A stretch of DNA of 64,000 bases, from positions 38,760,201-38,824,200 of the forward strand of contig OX463810.1 of NCBI GenBank assembly GCA_949825045.1. Direction: 5' to 3'. The notes beneath the pieces were generated by a model. It had not been told where the DNA came from and did not search any database. It worked only from the letters and a program-made list of their open reading frames with translations. The position numbers and the translations under genes are program-made. Below, piece by piece: positions 20,045 to 30,863 of the stretch. This stretch comes from Argyresthia goedartella (Eukaryota > Arthropoda > Insecta > Lepidoptera > Argyresthiidae). The stretch's first letter is position 1. The number at the start of each line of letters is the position of its first letter.

Positions 20045-22927
20045 TCATGCAATCTTCTCACAGAACCTTCCACATTCTCGCACAATATCCCTCCATGCAT
20101 CACCAAACAGATCATTCAATGGTGCTGCGGCCAACAGTGCATTGAGGCTATTCCGTGCCCGGACCAGCGGAGACTGCAGGCGCGCCACCGTGCGGTGCGA
20201 GCCGCCCGCTAGCAGCTGGTGCCTTCGAGCGCGTAGGTAGTTGTCAGGCACGTAAAGCGCGCATACGGCACTGACAAGCGCTGCGCAGTCACTGTCGCCT
20301 CGCAATAATCGACACACAGTCAGAAGCTGTTCGGTGTTACGTCTCACCTCTAGTGAGTAAAATATAAGCATACCTAAAATAAAATCGGATGGATAAAGGT
20401 AAGGGTAGTATCCAAATTTCCTCTTATATAGGTATCTAAGAAAAGCTTTGTGTACCTTCTCGAGCATAAGGACGTATGAGCTTTCGTGCGGATTCCAAAC
20501 AACCGAGCTAGATTCAAGTTTGGTTCTCACTAGGGCCGTGTATAGAAGCTGGACCACACCCAAGTTATGGAATCCCTTACTATTCCGTATCACAAACCCT
20601 AATCTTCTGAAGCATTCCTTGGCTAAAGTGCTCACATGCTCATGGAATGTAAGTTTAGGGTCGAACGTAACACCGAGGTCCTTCATCGAATACACTCGAG
20701 TCAGAGACTCAGTGCCGAGTGTATACGTCGCGCTAATAGGCCGTGGAGAGCGCGTGAAGGAGATTATACAGCACTTTTCAGTATTGAATAGAAGCTTGTT
20801 GTTCACACTCCAACTATGAACCGCGTCTAAATCTTCCTGTAGTAGCCTACAATCATTCACTGACTTCACGGGAAGTACCAGTTTCAGATCGTCCGCGTAC
20901 AAAAGGCAATTGGCGTGTTTCAGTTCAGATTCCAGGTCATTTATCATGATGATAAATAACAACGGACCAAGGATCGAGCCTTGGCTAACACCTGACCGTG
21001 TGTGGTACGGCTGGGACTCATAACAGCCATGTCGCACGTATTGTTGGCGGTTCTTCAGGTAGTCAGCGAAGAGAACCAACAGCCGTGGGGCAAATCCAAT
21101 GGCACACAATTTCTTCATTAGGACGTCGTTATCGACTCTATCGAACGCCTTGCGGAAGTCCAGATAGGCGACGTCCACCTGACATCCCCGATCCATGCTC
21201 TCTGAGACCAACTCGACTAACGTCAGTAAGTTGGTGGTTACTGAGCGACGACTCCTGAATCCGTGTTGCGAGTCACATAAAAACGGCGCAATCTGGGGCC
21301 AGATTTTACCGTATATGATTGACTCGAACAATTTTGCCAATGAATTCAGGATCGCAATCGGTCGATATTGATTTACAGAGGCAGTGTCACTAGACTTGGG
21401 CATAGGACTGACTCGAGAGAGCTTCCAGCTGGTAGGGTACTTCCCTTGCTCGAGAGCTAAGTTGAAGATGTGACCCAACGGTATAACTAGCTGATTACTG
21501 TAGGCCTTTAAAAAGTAAGGAGGGACGTTGTCCGGTCCAATTGCGCTCCTTGGCCTAAGCTGCCTCAGTCCCTGCTCTACATCCCTATGGGAAACATGTG
21601 AAATTTGGACGTAGTTAGCCGTGCGCGAGGCATCGGAACTGTTTACCAGGTCCGGTGCAAGCGCCGGAACGTCGGTGAGGAAAACGTCAGAAAAGTAGTC
21701 TGCAAAAGCGGCGGCTGCTTCCTCTCCGACACACTCTTGCCCCTGATGCGTGACCCGAGATTCAAAACCACCCTTTGATCTGAGGCCACTCACATGTTTC
21801 CAAAACGCACGCGGGTTAGATCTAATATTACCTTCAATATTTAGCATATGGTTCGTGTATGCTGTAGCTACGCGGGACTTTATGTTGGCTCTCAGCTCAC
21901 TGAATGCTGAGTAGTCAGCTGGCCTCTCCGACGATTTCCATTTACGATGGAGCTTTGCCTTAGTGGCAAGATCCCTAATAATATCACCAGTAAACCACAC
22001 TGGATACCGCCTGGAAGGTTGGTTAGGCCTGTTCTTCTTGGGGATCGATTTATTCAAAACCCCGTAAATGGCATCGTAAAAGCGGCCAACTGCCGTCTCC
22101 ACATCGCGAGCTACGACAACATCGTCCCACGATACGCTACACATGAGCTCATACAGGACTGTGTGGTTGCCTTTGGCAAAGTTCCAGTCATTGTGGCCGC
22201 GAATGTTGCTGGGATCCAGACGGCCGGATCGTCCATCCGCGTCTTGCGCTTTCAACAGCGGCACAATGACGTCGAGAGGCGGGTGGTAGGCGTCAGTGCG
22301 TGGCACCATGCTGCCTGACACGGAGGTGCGCACAGTTACGCCACGGACGGTCTCCGGCAGCAGCACCACATCAAGCACGCCACCGTGAGCATTCCTCACC
22401 TCATTCGTCTCATACAGACTACAAACACTGAGAAAAAAACAATAATAATTCGTAACAGACACTGACGCACTGTTCAGATTTAGGTCACCCAGGATGATTA
22501 AAGTTCCACTTAGTTCCGACATGTTCTCCTCGGTTTTTGTAAACCAACTAAGGTATTGGGCGTCTTTTTCGGCTTGTGTAATTTTTTTCTTATTTCTCAT
22601 CATGCTGGGATCCACATAGACGACGCAGATTGTGAATTGGGCCCCATCTAGAGAGAAGGTTGCCCAAAGATCTTCTCCATTTTCTGTCTCGAGGTCACGA
22701 CGTCGGCGAAGCGTGATGCCAGGGCGGGCGGCGAGCAGTACGCCTCCGCACGCGGTGGCGCGGTCCCGGCGCAGTATGCTCCAGCCCCCCGCCGTTACCT
22801 CCGCATCGCCGACGGACGTGTCTAAAAAGGTTTCAGTTGCGGCGACTAGGTCGTGCTCTAAAATAATCAAATTATTCTGCCAATACGCCAACCGACTTTT
22901 TATGCCTCTGACATTTTGATAGTGCAT
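20045..22927 (-). CDS. LINE ORF2: apurinic-type endonuclease plus reverse transcriptase (960 aa)
   Basis: This protein nicks the target DNA and copies the element RNA at the nick (target-primed reverse transcription). The endonuclease occupies about residues 1-220: YQNVRGIKS at 3-11, TETF with catalytic-type Glu at 32, GDLNLN at 147-152 and a His-containing YHPPLD at 214-219 in the place of the usual SDH. The reverse transcriptase lies at about 455-720: RPIAIL at 522, LDFRKAFD at 589-596, SGVSQGSILGPLLF at 645-658 and the catalytic YADD at 677-680. A C-terminal extension follows. The start was chosen because the ATG immediately precedes the conserved endonuclease motif. ORF2 is in another frame 10 bp after ORF1, so translation by reinitiation is likely. 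No stops or frameshifts. Confidence 0.9.
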   Translation of the reverse strand: MHYQNVRGIKSRLAYWQNNLIILEHDLVAATETFLDTSVGDAEVTAGGWSILRRDRATACGGVLLAARPGITLRRRRDLETENGEDLWATFSLDGAQFTICVVYVDPSMMRNKKKITQAEKDAQYLSWFTKTEENMSELSGTLIILGDLNLNSASVSVTNYYCFFLSVCSLYETNEVRNAHGGVLDVVLLPETVRGVTVRTSVSGSMVPRTDAYHPPLDVIVPLLKAQDADGRSGRLDPSNIRGHNDWNFAKGNHTVLYELMCSVSWDDVVVARDVETAVGRFYDAIYGVLNKSIPKKNRPNQPSRRYPVWFTGDIIRDLATKAKLHRKWKSSERPADYSAFSELRANIKSRVATAYTNHMLNIEGNIRSNPRAFWKHVSGLRSKGGFESRVTHQGQECVGEEAAAAFADYFSDVFLTDVPALAPDLVNSSDASRTANYVQISHVSHRDVEQGLRQLRPRSAIGPDNVPPYFLKAYSNQLVIPLGHIFNLALEQGKYPTSWKLSRVSPMPKSSDTASVNQYRPIAILNSLAKLFESIIYGKIWPQIAPFLCDSQHGFRSRRSVTTNLLTLVELVSESMDRGCQVDVAYLDFRKAFDRVDNDVLMKKLCAIGFAPRLLVLFADYLKNRQQYVRHGCYESQPYHTRSGVSQGSILGPLLFIIMINDLESELKHANCLLYADDLKLVLPVKSVNDCRLLQEDLDAVHSWSVNNKLLFNTEKCCIISFTRSPRPISATYTLGTESLTRVYSMKDLGVTFDPKLTFHEHVSTLAKECFRRLGFVIRNSKGFHNLGVVQLLYTALVRTKLESSSVVWNPHESSYVLMLEKVHKAFLRYLYKRKFGYYPYLYPSDFILGMLIFYSLEVRRNTEQLLTVCRLLRGDSDCAALVSAVCALYVPDNYLRARRHQLLAGGSHRTVARLQSPLVRARNSLNALLAAAPLNDLFGDAWRDIVRECGRFCEKIA

Positions 22928-22937
22928 AGAGAGTGTC

Positions 22938-24221
22938 TTAGTCGTGCTTGACTGTGGCTGCGACTTTCGGAGAGCGGTAGTAGGCCTCGAGGTATTCCCG
23001 AAAGGGCATCCATTCTCTCACCCTTGCATTATCAGGCCAGATATCTATGCTGAAACAAGTGTCGAAACAGCTCATGGGGACTCCTATTTTGTAGGACTTA
23101 TAGTCCCCTCTGGATGAGAGCTGCTCGACACTGACCGCTTCAGGCGCACACAGTTGCTCTACATACTTTTTTACATCCTCAGGACCCGACATCATGTTCC
23201 AAAGGTGTAAATATTTGCGACGCTCTACAGCTTTCAAGGTCGTGACGCTGGGCCCCGCCGTACAGCAGAGAGATTGCGGTCGTCGGTGTGACTTCTTTTT
23301 AACTTCCGTCCAGCCCTCTTCAGCTTCGACAACGGGAGCATTATCTCGTGGGCGGTCGGTGGATAGGGATAGTTCGGGGACCGGTCCGACCGTAATGTTC
23401 AGCAGACTTGGGAGGCTTGGCGCATTATCGCTGTCACTGCGACGGCTCACTTTTGGGACACCCTGTATATCTCTTTGTATTTTCTCCCGATACATGACGT
23501 CATTATCCCGCACAGCAGATACTTTTTCGTGTTCAGTCTTCTTCTTTCTTGCAGGTGCAGCTTTAGTAGACTGGGAGACACTGCGGATTGGCACTTTTTG
23601 CAGAGACGACGAGTGCTTGATCTCTAGGGTGGTCAACTTGGACTCTACTTTTTCAGTCTGAGTTACTATGGCATCCATTTTAGCTGAAAGCCCTGTCGTA
23701 GACGAAATAACGCTTTTTAGCATTTCTGCTATTGCGGCTACATCCTGCTGCACTTTGCGGATTTCCTCTCTGATCTCCATATACTCAGTCGTACGGAAAT
23801 CAATGTCGGGGGTTACCAGATGCTGGGTCTTGCTCCTTATAGTAACGGACGACGACGGGCGTATTTTCGGGGTACCAACGGGTGTCAGCGTGTTGTCGCC
23901 TCCCTTTTTCATCGAAATCCTACACTCCGGACAGACCCATGAACAAATCTCCTCTCGACTCATACGATCCTCGGTGTTAGTGGTGCATAAAAAATGGAAT
24001 TTGTTACGGCAACACCCGACCGTACAACTCAGGCGACTCTCTTCCAACTCAAAGTCGGCCCGACAAGCGTAACAATTATTTTCACTCCTATTAGCGCTCT
24101 CCTCCATATTGGTTTGATGAGGGTAGTTGTCTGGTGGTTCCGCTGATAGCGCTAGTGGTCTTATTATTGTAGTCGTCGTTAATTCGTGGTAGCAGGCCAC
24201 AGAGGGCGCCACTGGGCACAC
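22938..24221 (-). CDS. LINE ORF1 with PHD-type zinc finger and coiled coil
   Basis: Open frame of 427 residues upstream of ORF2. Residues 50-100 form a PHD-like finger: C50-x2-C53, C66, C70, H76-x2-C79, W95, C97-x2-C100. Residues about 148-205 are a heptad-rich coiled-coil candidate (EIREEIRKVQQDVAAIAEML). A basic, serine-rich linker follows (APARKKKTEHEK). CR1-clade ORF1 proteins of this layout are thought to bind RNA or chromatin and to multimerise. The first 38 residues look like translated leader (TTTTIIRPL), and the Met at residue 39 (position 24107, MEESANRSENN) is an equally good start. No defects seen. Confidence 0.85.
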   Translation of the reverse strand: MCPVAPSVACYHELTTTTIIRPLALSAEPPDNYPHQTNMEESANRSENNCYACRADFELEESRLSCTVGCCRNKFHFLCTTNTEDRMSREEICSWVCPECRISMKKGGDNTLTPVGTPKIRPSSSVTIRSKTQHLVTPDIDFRTTEYMEIREEIRKVQQDVAAIAEMLKSVISSTTGLSAKMDAIVTQTEKVESKLTTLEIKHSSSLQKVPIRSVSQSTKAAPARKKKTEHEKVSAVRDNDVMYREKIQRDIQGVPKVSRRSDSDNAPSLPSLLNITVGPVPELSLSTDRPRDNAPVVEAEEGWTEVKKKSHRRPQSLCCTAGPSVTTLKAVERRKYLHLWNMMSGPEDVKKYVEQLCAPEAVSVEQLSSRGDYKSYKIGVPMSCFDTCFSIDIWPDNARVREWMPFREYLEAYYRSPKVAATVKHD

Positions 24222-24239
24222 ACAAATTGAAAAAGGTGA

Positions 24240-24318
24240 ATGCGGCGGGCGAGGATCGAACCCGGGGTCAATTGAGCGCTCAGCTATTAGACCAAAACGT
24301 TAACACAGTGCGCCATCA
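24240..24318 (-). promoter_or_regulatory. tRNA-like segment with A and B boxes in LINE 5' leader
   Basis: Minus strand: an A-box-like TGGCGCACTGTG and a B-box-like GGTTCGATCC about 55 bp apart, immediately upstream of ORF1. It could be the head of a tRNA-derived SINE into which the LINE was inserted or with which it recombined, or an internal promoter adopted by the LINE. No intact tRNA cloverleaf is evident, so it is not called a tRNA gene. Confidence 0.5.
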
Positions 24319-24330
24319 AGTCACTATGTA

Positions 24331-27300
24331 TGTACACGTACGAAATTGGGGAACTCTATGGAGTGCTTGATGCGTTATTATAACGTTGATGTAGGTGTTT
24401 GGAGAAATGTGCGATTTTGTGTGCACTCAGCGGAATTCGGTCACACTTTGCACTGATTTCACTGTTTCACTGATATAAAAGTTGAAGATTTTACAAAACA
24501 CTTGAAGATGTATTGGTCTGCTACACTTTGTATGAAAATTGGTACATTTGGTGCACTTTGGACTAATTTTATGAATAAAATTGTACGGAGCGATATTAAA
24601 GGCGTTTTCTTGTCGGTCTACCCCGCTGTATCCTACTACTACTGTACTATGTGATGACTTTAAATAAAATGTCTCACCTTTCAGGGTCTTTCTTCTTACT
24701 GGAGTTTCCTTTAGGGTTCTGATAATAAAGAATAGTCACTGTGGTGTTGAACTTGTGCCCTTCATCGTGGAAGACCGACATTCATAAATTTTGTATTCCT
24801 TCTCATAAATAGGAATGCTGGCGCTCATTCTAACAACCTGATTCATCAAACTGCCAAACCAAGTATTTACCACGAACTTCTCTCCTACGCTACTAATTTC
24901 TCTCCTACGCCAGATTTTTTATTTTTTTTTATGCAATACATATTCTTACGAAGACTTTTGGAATGCCTTTTGAATCTATATAATGCAAGAAAAACTAATA
25001 CCGCTTCGGAAAGTGTTATGGCAGCGGAGAAGAAGCGGCGCAAGGAACTTGTACACTGCAACAAAGCCTACTTTTATTTTCTGTTTCTTTTTTTTTAAAT
25101 AGATCTTGTGTTACAACCGTGTGCGTAGTTCTTGTGCTGCGCTGCAGAGCTCCATACATACCTCTTTGTCATTAATGTAATCATCTAATCTGGTTTAAAC
25201 ATAATTATTTTTTAACAATGCTTTTAAATTTCTTCGTTATGTATATCGTATACAACTCTGCAGATTTGATGCGTTATTAGGTGAAAGCTCTATCACTTTG
25301 GTGACAGATCTACTATTAAGGTAACCAATCTATTCATTTGATGATAGATCTATTATTTTGATGATGGATCTACTTTGATGAGGACGAACCTTTTATCCGG
25401 GCAATAGAAAAAATTGTTTAATCAATTATTTAGGAGACATTTTCACAATTATTATTATTAGGTGATCCATGTTTAGTGACCATTTTGATTGATTTGATGA
25501 TGAATACATTTCTTAGGAACAGATGTAATGATTAAGACATGGCAGATTAGTGATATATCTAAAAGGTTTCAGAAAATATTGTTATGTGTTGCGTTATCTG
25601 TTTCATAGATTATTCAAATCTATAGGCAAACATTCAAAAGACGTTGTAAAATTTCAACAAGAATAGCAGCAACATCTTCAGCCACTTAGTTATACATAAT
25701 ACTCTAAGTTAGAACGAACTTAAGTTATGGGTTACAAAAAGAATAAATACTTACCAATAACTAGAGGAATAAGAAATGAGAATGAATGAATAAAAGAGAT
25801 TATGGGACGACCTGCACCACTTCTTATCCAAATGTATCAGAGCAGCTTTATCTAGAAATGTGCGGGATCAAACCAGGGAGGACTTTCGCCAGCAGTGATG
25901 CACCGTGTAGCAACGAAAATGTGCCATAGACTCTCGTGTATGGGTAAAATTAGCAACTCGATACGTAGTTGACATTTAGGACACAACCACATTAAAATAA
26001 AGTTCATAACAGCTCACACCGCTGCTGCGGCAGAACAATGCGAAAATTGTGTGTTATTTATTTATTTCTTCAAATCGCTGATTATTCCTTAATATCAAAA
26101 AAATTGAGCTTTCAGATATTTTGAATATCTATTTTTTGACGCAAGAACCATATCAGTTTTCTTGTTAGATTCCAAGAAATTGCAAGTTTTTAGAGAAAAA
26201 CATCTATTAAGTAATTTGTTTTCATAAAGTTTCCATTGACATATGATGTTTTCGAACACACGGGTTAAAGAAAAATAATGTCTTCACATCATATATTATT
26301 TCGGTAATCGGGAAAATGGAGGAATAGCGCTTCAGTGATGGGCATTTTACCGAATTTGACGTTATCGTCTTTAAATACCTGTTTTAATCTCCCGGCTGGA
26401 GACATATTTCACATTTATCACAGTAATGTTGATGAAATCATTCATTATATATTTGTAATAAATGTGACTAATCAAGGATCGCATAGGAAACAATAAAGTG
26501 TTGTATTTTATAGGAAATACGCTTAAAATAGATTTAAATTACTTATTATAGTTTGTATTTATATGTCTTAGGAAGGTGTTCCAACGTGTAAGATATTTTT
26601 TTAGTTAATTTAAGTTGCAACAATGACCGTTTCTTATTTCTGAATACAGAAGAATCAATTGACTTTTGAAAAACAAAAACAAAAACAGTAATGTTTAATT
26701 GCAGATTCCTAACCTCGAACCGCCCGTAAAGCCTATTGGAGGACCGAATCAAAGATTTAAGCATTACGAATAGATACAAATTATCTGCTAACGCGAATGT
26801 CTATTAAGCTTGCAGATATATTCTGTGACCTTTCAACCATTTTGCGTTGTCGCTTCTGCCATGTGTTTTTAGGTCTAACATGTATTAGACACAGGTGCAG
26901 CCGTACTCAGTCAGTAGGCTAATGTAAGGGCAAGTGACAATCAGAGATAATAGCATTATGTTTGCACTTTGCTTCAGTCACGGTCCTATGTACCCAGATA
27001 ATGTTGTGATTGTGACTGTTTAGTAGGGGAGCCAAGAGCAGACGGATTTAGAAGTTAGCTAAGTATGTAAGTAAAGTAGTAATCTTTTAGTAAGATACTT
27101 TGAATCTTGAGAAAAATTCACGGACGGAACGATGTAAGAAAAGTGATGGCGATAAGTTGAAATAATGATTAAATCAACGAATAAACGCAAGAAATGCCAA
27201 CGCGTTAGACGTGTAGACGATTTTAGAAGTTTGTGTCGTAATCGCAAATCATCCAATATGACTCTCAGGACTTGCAAGGTAAAACATCGCGCATTTATAC

Positions 27301-27844
27301 AACTTTTATTTTCGAATTGTAAATGAAAAAGTGAGTGCGCGCCATTGAACGCGGGTTCGATGCCCGGCCAAGGGCGCATTTCTCGCAGGCTCCGGAGGAA
27401 ATAGCTGGCGATCATTTCTCCTGCCTGCGCGAAAAATAAAGCAAAATTAAAAAGAAATCCCTTGGGTAAATGTCAAAGTTGTACCGCGCGAGGAATCTGT
27501 AGAGTTTATTGTCCCTTAGACAGAGATAAATGAACGGGTTTTGTGTTAATCGAGCCCTTATTGTAGATTCGCCTGATTGTGTGGTACTAACTAACATACC
27601 AATTGAGCAATTTAAAAAAATAATAATAATTGAGCAATTTAAAAGCATGTTAAAGAGACTTTGTCGAAAAAGGGATATTACAATGTTCGAGATTACTTAA
27701 ATGACAGGACTGTATGGGGTTAATCTAGTTCTGTTATCTGTTAATCTGTTAATAATTTTGTAATTATTTATTATTGCCTGCTTATTAAATAAAAAAAACA
27801 TAATTGTATTAGTTAAGCACAACTTATTTTTAAAAGAGATCTAA
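24331..27844. other. Mostly featureless; decayed repeats
   Basis: No gene recognised over 3.5 kb. About 25270-25500 is rich in TGATGATAGATCTA- and GGTGACA-type short motifs resembling a degenerate array. About 24990-25240 resembles the 3' end of an old LINE by eye, with low certainty. At 27345-27370 a B-box-like GGTTCGATGCC may be the remnant of a tRNA-derived SINE. The 118-aa ORF at 27059-27415 is an accidental frame through that remnant. Confidence 0.35.
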
Positions 27845-27984
27845 AAATCAATCTGTGGGAGTTTCTACGCCCTTCTTCTCCCACAGTGGTCCAATGTAGA
27901 GAAGAGGCAAAAAATGACGTTTGCTAAGTATATGTAAATATCTACAGTAATAAAGTACTTTGACTTTGACTTTGACTTTGACCC
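27845..27984 (+). mobile_element. LINE 3' end with TTTGAC microsatellite tail
   Basis: About 140 bp of 3' UTR-like sequence (CCCTTCTTCTCCCACAGTGG, then AATATCTACAGTAATAAAG) ends in four TTTGAC units at about 27960-27983. Tail-terminated 3' scraps like this are left by 5'-truncated LINE or SINE insertions. A 100-aa minus-strand ORF (27848-28150) reads antisense through the tail (VKVKVKV); its part beyond 27985 is unrecognised. Confidence 0.6.
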
Positions 27985-27985
27985 A

Positions 27986-29092
27986 AGTATATTCGTCCCC
28001 TTTTCCCATTCGGAATGAAGGAGGCACACATGCCTCTAAAAACTTCTGCCGTACTGTGATTTGTAAATTGGTTCGACGTTCGTTGAACACTGATTTCCAA
28101 GAATCAGATAATTTTCTTACAAGAATTTCGTGATCTAGCTGGCTTCTCATTTTATTGAGTGTTGGAAGGAGTTTCTGAATTCCGTTACTGTCCTGACTTA
28201 ACTACCGGTATTATCTGTATGATTTACACCACAAAAATGTTTTTTCGCAAACATGCTTGGAGTTGTGTTGTTTGTTACTAACTTCTTTGATATAAGTCGA
28301 ACGTTCTGTACTGCATTGCAGTCGGTCAGTACTGGGCGTAGCTGCCGGTTCAAAATGTATGAAAATCATTAAATGCAGTGTTTAGAACCTGTTATAGTTT
28401 TATGAAAACTAATGGAACGATTCTTTTCGAAACAAGAAGTCAACTTTTCAAAAGTTTTATTTAAATTTAGAATAGGCTTTCAAATACAAGGCTGTACAAT
28501 GATGAAAAATAAGCATCTGAACATAATTGACATATTGACGCGGGAGTGCCGAAATGCGACATTTATTTTGGATTTACAAAAAAGTTTGATTTTCTTTCGC
28601 AAAATGAATTCATGTACACGTGAAGTACCAAAGCGACTGCGACGAAATTAATTTGACATCGCCAGAATCGTTCTGCACTTTGTTTGAATTTCCTCGCATA
28701 ATTTTTAGAGAAAAATATATACAAGCCTTGGCCACAACCAGTCATTGCAGGACTCACGTATGCCAGAGAACATCAAACGATCATCCTGCGATGACCTTGT
28801 TGCCGGCCGCTGCAGTAAGTATATTACATTATGCGGACGTTCCAACGGTGATGGCAAATGGTGTATAGAATAACTTTGCTACCAGTGTGATGGCAAAATT
28901 GAGTATTTAATAACTGGCGATAACCATAATTGTAATACTAGATATTAGAATAAACTGTCCAGCTACTCTAGTAGACGCCACAAAATTTCCCATGCCTTCA
29001 TTGGCCAATTTATACACTTTTACAATAAGGTCCCCGATACTATTCAAAGCTTCACATAAATTCGAAACGTTTATTAAAAGTAAATAACGTTT
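27986..29092. other. No feature seen
   Basis: Several ORFs of 64-82 codons overlap on both strands at 28412-28868, none with a recognisable domain. No repeat family identified. Confidence 0.35.
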
Positions 29093-29453
29093 GGTAATAA
29101 ATATAATGACCACAAAAATAGTTTTTTCCTATCCAAAATGGGTAAATGCTACCCAAAATGGGTAAATTATCACCAAAAGTTGCAGAAAATATCAGGACAA
29201 ATTACTGCGGTAGCTTAGGTGAAGGGTAAAGGGGATGAGGGAAGCGAAGCCCCCTTTATCCTTCGTGTTGGGTAGAACATGTAAAAACAACAAAAAAACT
29301 TAAAACATAAACTTAAGTACACAAAACATAGAAAGAAGTTTGGTGATCATTTTTCCAAACACAATTTGGTGGTCGTTTACTAATTCTGGCGGTTGTTTCG
29401 AATTTATTGGTAGTAAAATAGGTGCGTTTTTGGTGATCGTTTAAACATAAGCC
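29093..29453 (+). mobile_element. Family C element, copy C1
   Basis: Starts GGTAATAAATATAATGACC and ends GTTTAAACATAAGCC. It carries subterminal (T)GACCACCAAA/TTTGGTGGTC-type motifs in opposite orientation on the two sides and the shared stem-loop cassette at about 29195-29315. Flanks ataacgttt (29084-29092) and attatgttt (29454-29462) agree at seven of nine positions, consistent with an aged 9-bp target duplication. No coding capacity. Confidence 0.75.
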
Positions 29454-29734
29454 ATTATGTTTGAAGTAAGTAAATGTTACTCAGTGTCAAATTATCTAGA
29501 AGACGTAAATCCTTAGGGATAAACTGCTTGTTCTTCCATTGGCTATATTTAAAATAAACATAGGTGAAATCAATTTATTATAAGTTATAAGTATGTATTT
29601 CCTTTATAAATTACCTACCTCGCAAATTCTAGTGCTTTTGGAACGTACACCTAGTATTAAATGAATGACGTGCTCTAAGAGATATGTAAAAATTATCCAA
29701 AAGAATAAAGAATACTTTGACTGATTGGTTGATT

Positions 29735-29790
29735 TGGGCTGAAACTGGGCACAATTGTGCCTTTGCCACACCGTATGGTAAAAGACATGA
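29735..29790 (+). repeat. Repeat R6 fragment
   Basis: Shares GGGCACAATTGTGCC and GCCACACCGTATGG with 31361-31432, 39538-39612 and, inverted, 11163-11205. It is preceded by an AATAAAGAATACTTTGAC stretch that looks like a LINE/SINE tail. The class is unknown. Confidence 0.5.
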
Positions 29791-29883
29791 CTCGTGTTAT
29801 GTTATTATATGTTTGGGAAACACGGACACACAGTTAAGTTGAGTGTAAGCTAAGTGACACAATAGCAAAGAATAGCAAAGAGA

Positions 29884-30102
29884 GACGACCCGAATGGCCG
29901 AGTCGGCATTGACGCTGCCTACGAAACCAAGGGTCCCGGGTTCGAGTCCCGGTGGGGGCAAATATTTGTTTGATGAGAACGGATGTTTGTATACCCTAGT
30001 CATGGTTGTTTATCTATCTAAGTATTAATATCAAGATACAGGGAATCCTAGTTTGGGGCTAGATCAATGTGTGTAAATAGTGTCCAAGGTATTATTATTA
30101 TA
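29884..30102 (+). mobile_element. SINE S1b
   Basis: Head with A box (TGGCCGAGTCGG) and B box (GGTTCGAGTCC), then the body GTTTGATGAGAACGGATG, GTCATGGTTGTTTATC, CAGGGAATCCTAGTTTGGGG, GATCAATGTGTGTAAATAG and the tail ATTATTATTA. It lacks a short stretch in the middle of the body compared with S1c and S1f. An ORF on the other strand at 29797-30003 is a shadow. Confidence 0.9.
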
Positions 30103-30124
30103 TACTTTCATTTCTAAAGAAAAA

Positions 30125-30342
30125 GGCTAGTAATCGCACAGTAAAAATACTGATTTTCACAGCAAGTATTTTTATTGTTCTTACATGTTTAACCTTATAC
30201 GAAGGATAGATGGGGCTTCGTTTTGCCCACCCCCTTTACCCTTCACCGAAGGTACCGCAGTATTATGCCCTGATATTTGCTGTGAAAATCATTATATTTG
30301 CTGTGCAAATCAGTATTATTGATGTGCAGTTTAAAATTTCCC
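30125..30342 (-). mobile_element. Family A element, copy A4, perfect 9-bp TSD
   Basis: From GGCTAGTAATCGCACAG to GCAGTTTAAAATTTCCC, flanked by identical aaagaaaaa at 30116-30124 and 30343-30351. Contains the cassette at about 30165-30285. It lies directly beside SINE S1b. Confidence 0.85.
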
Positions 30343-30521
30343 AAAGAAAAATATCGTCACGCCTATACCGTTCGTAATAGGGTGCTAGCCTATCGCTGCA
30401 GCGACGGAAATGTATTGAAGCGAATTGAATAGTTTTCCGTGAATAACTTTCAGCCAGTTGCAGAAACCATCTTTCAAAATGTTGAAGCCCCGCAAAACAC
30501 TATGGCTTGCCAGTTCTCTTA

Positions 30522-30863
30522 GGTAACAAATATAATGACCACCAAAATATTTTATTCCTACCCAAAATGGATAAATGACCACCAAAAGTTGCAAAAAATA
30601 TCAGGGCAAAATACTGCGGTAGTTTAGGTGAAGGGTAAAGGGGGTAAGCGAAGCGAAGCCCCCTTTATCCTTCGTGTTAGGTTGAACATGTAAGAACAAC
30701 AAAAAATACTTAAAACATAAACTTAAGTACACAGAACATAAAAAGAAATTTGGTGATCATTTATCCAACCACAATTTGGTGGACATCCATCCATTTTGGC
30801 AGTCATTTCGAATTTATTGGTAGTAAATTTTCGAATTTTTTGGTAATTGTTTAAACACAAGCC
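30522..30863 (+). mobile_element. Family C element, copy C2, perfect 9-bp TSD
   Basis: Starts GGTAACAAATATAATGACC and ends GTTTAAACACAAGCC. The flanks gttctctta at 30513-30521 and 30864-30872 are identical. The cassette is at about 30600-30730. The right terminus (GGCTTGTGTTTAAA when read inwards) resembles that of family A (GGCTTGTATTTAA), while the left terminus differs. A 9-bp duplication points to the same kind of transposase as family A. Confidence 0.85.

Larger units (their letters stand above)
19811..24330 (-). mobile_element. CR1-group LINE, two open ORFs, apparently near full length
   Basis: A minus-strand non-LTR retrotransposon with 5' leader, ORF1 (427 aa), a 10-bp gap, ORF2 (960 aa), a ~230-bp 3' UTR and an AAAT microsatellite tail at 19811-19842. 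Both ORFs are uninterrupted, so this is one of the youngest elements in the window and might still be competent. The 5' border is not certain; it lies at or beyond 24221, and I found no target-site duplication, which is common for CR1 elements. Clade placement rests on a PHD-type zinc finger in ORF1, a microsatellite tail and the RT motif style. Confidence 0.85.

Noticed and set aside
20448..20819. 123-aa plus-strand ORF, and others at 20998-22919 and 23194-24072
   Set aside because: They are antisense shadows of the GC-rich LINE ORF1 and ORF2.
27059..27415. 118-aa minus-strand ORF
   Set aside because: It runs antisense through a B-box-containing SINE-like remnant; no domain seen.
29884..29960. 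tRNA gene
   Set aside because: Good A and B boxes, but the same head occurs six times, each fused to the same ~150-bp body and ATT tail. It is a SINE.
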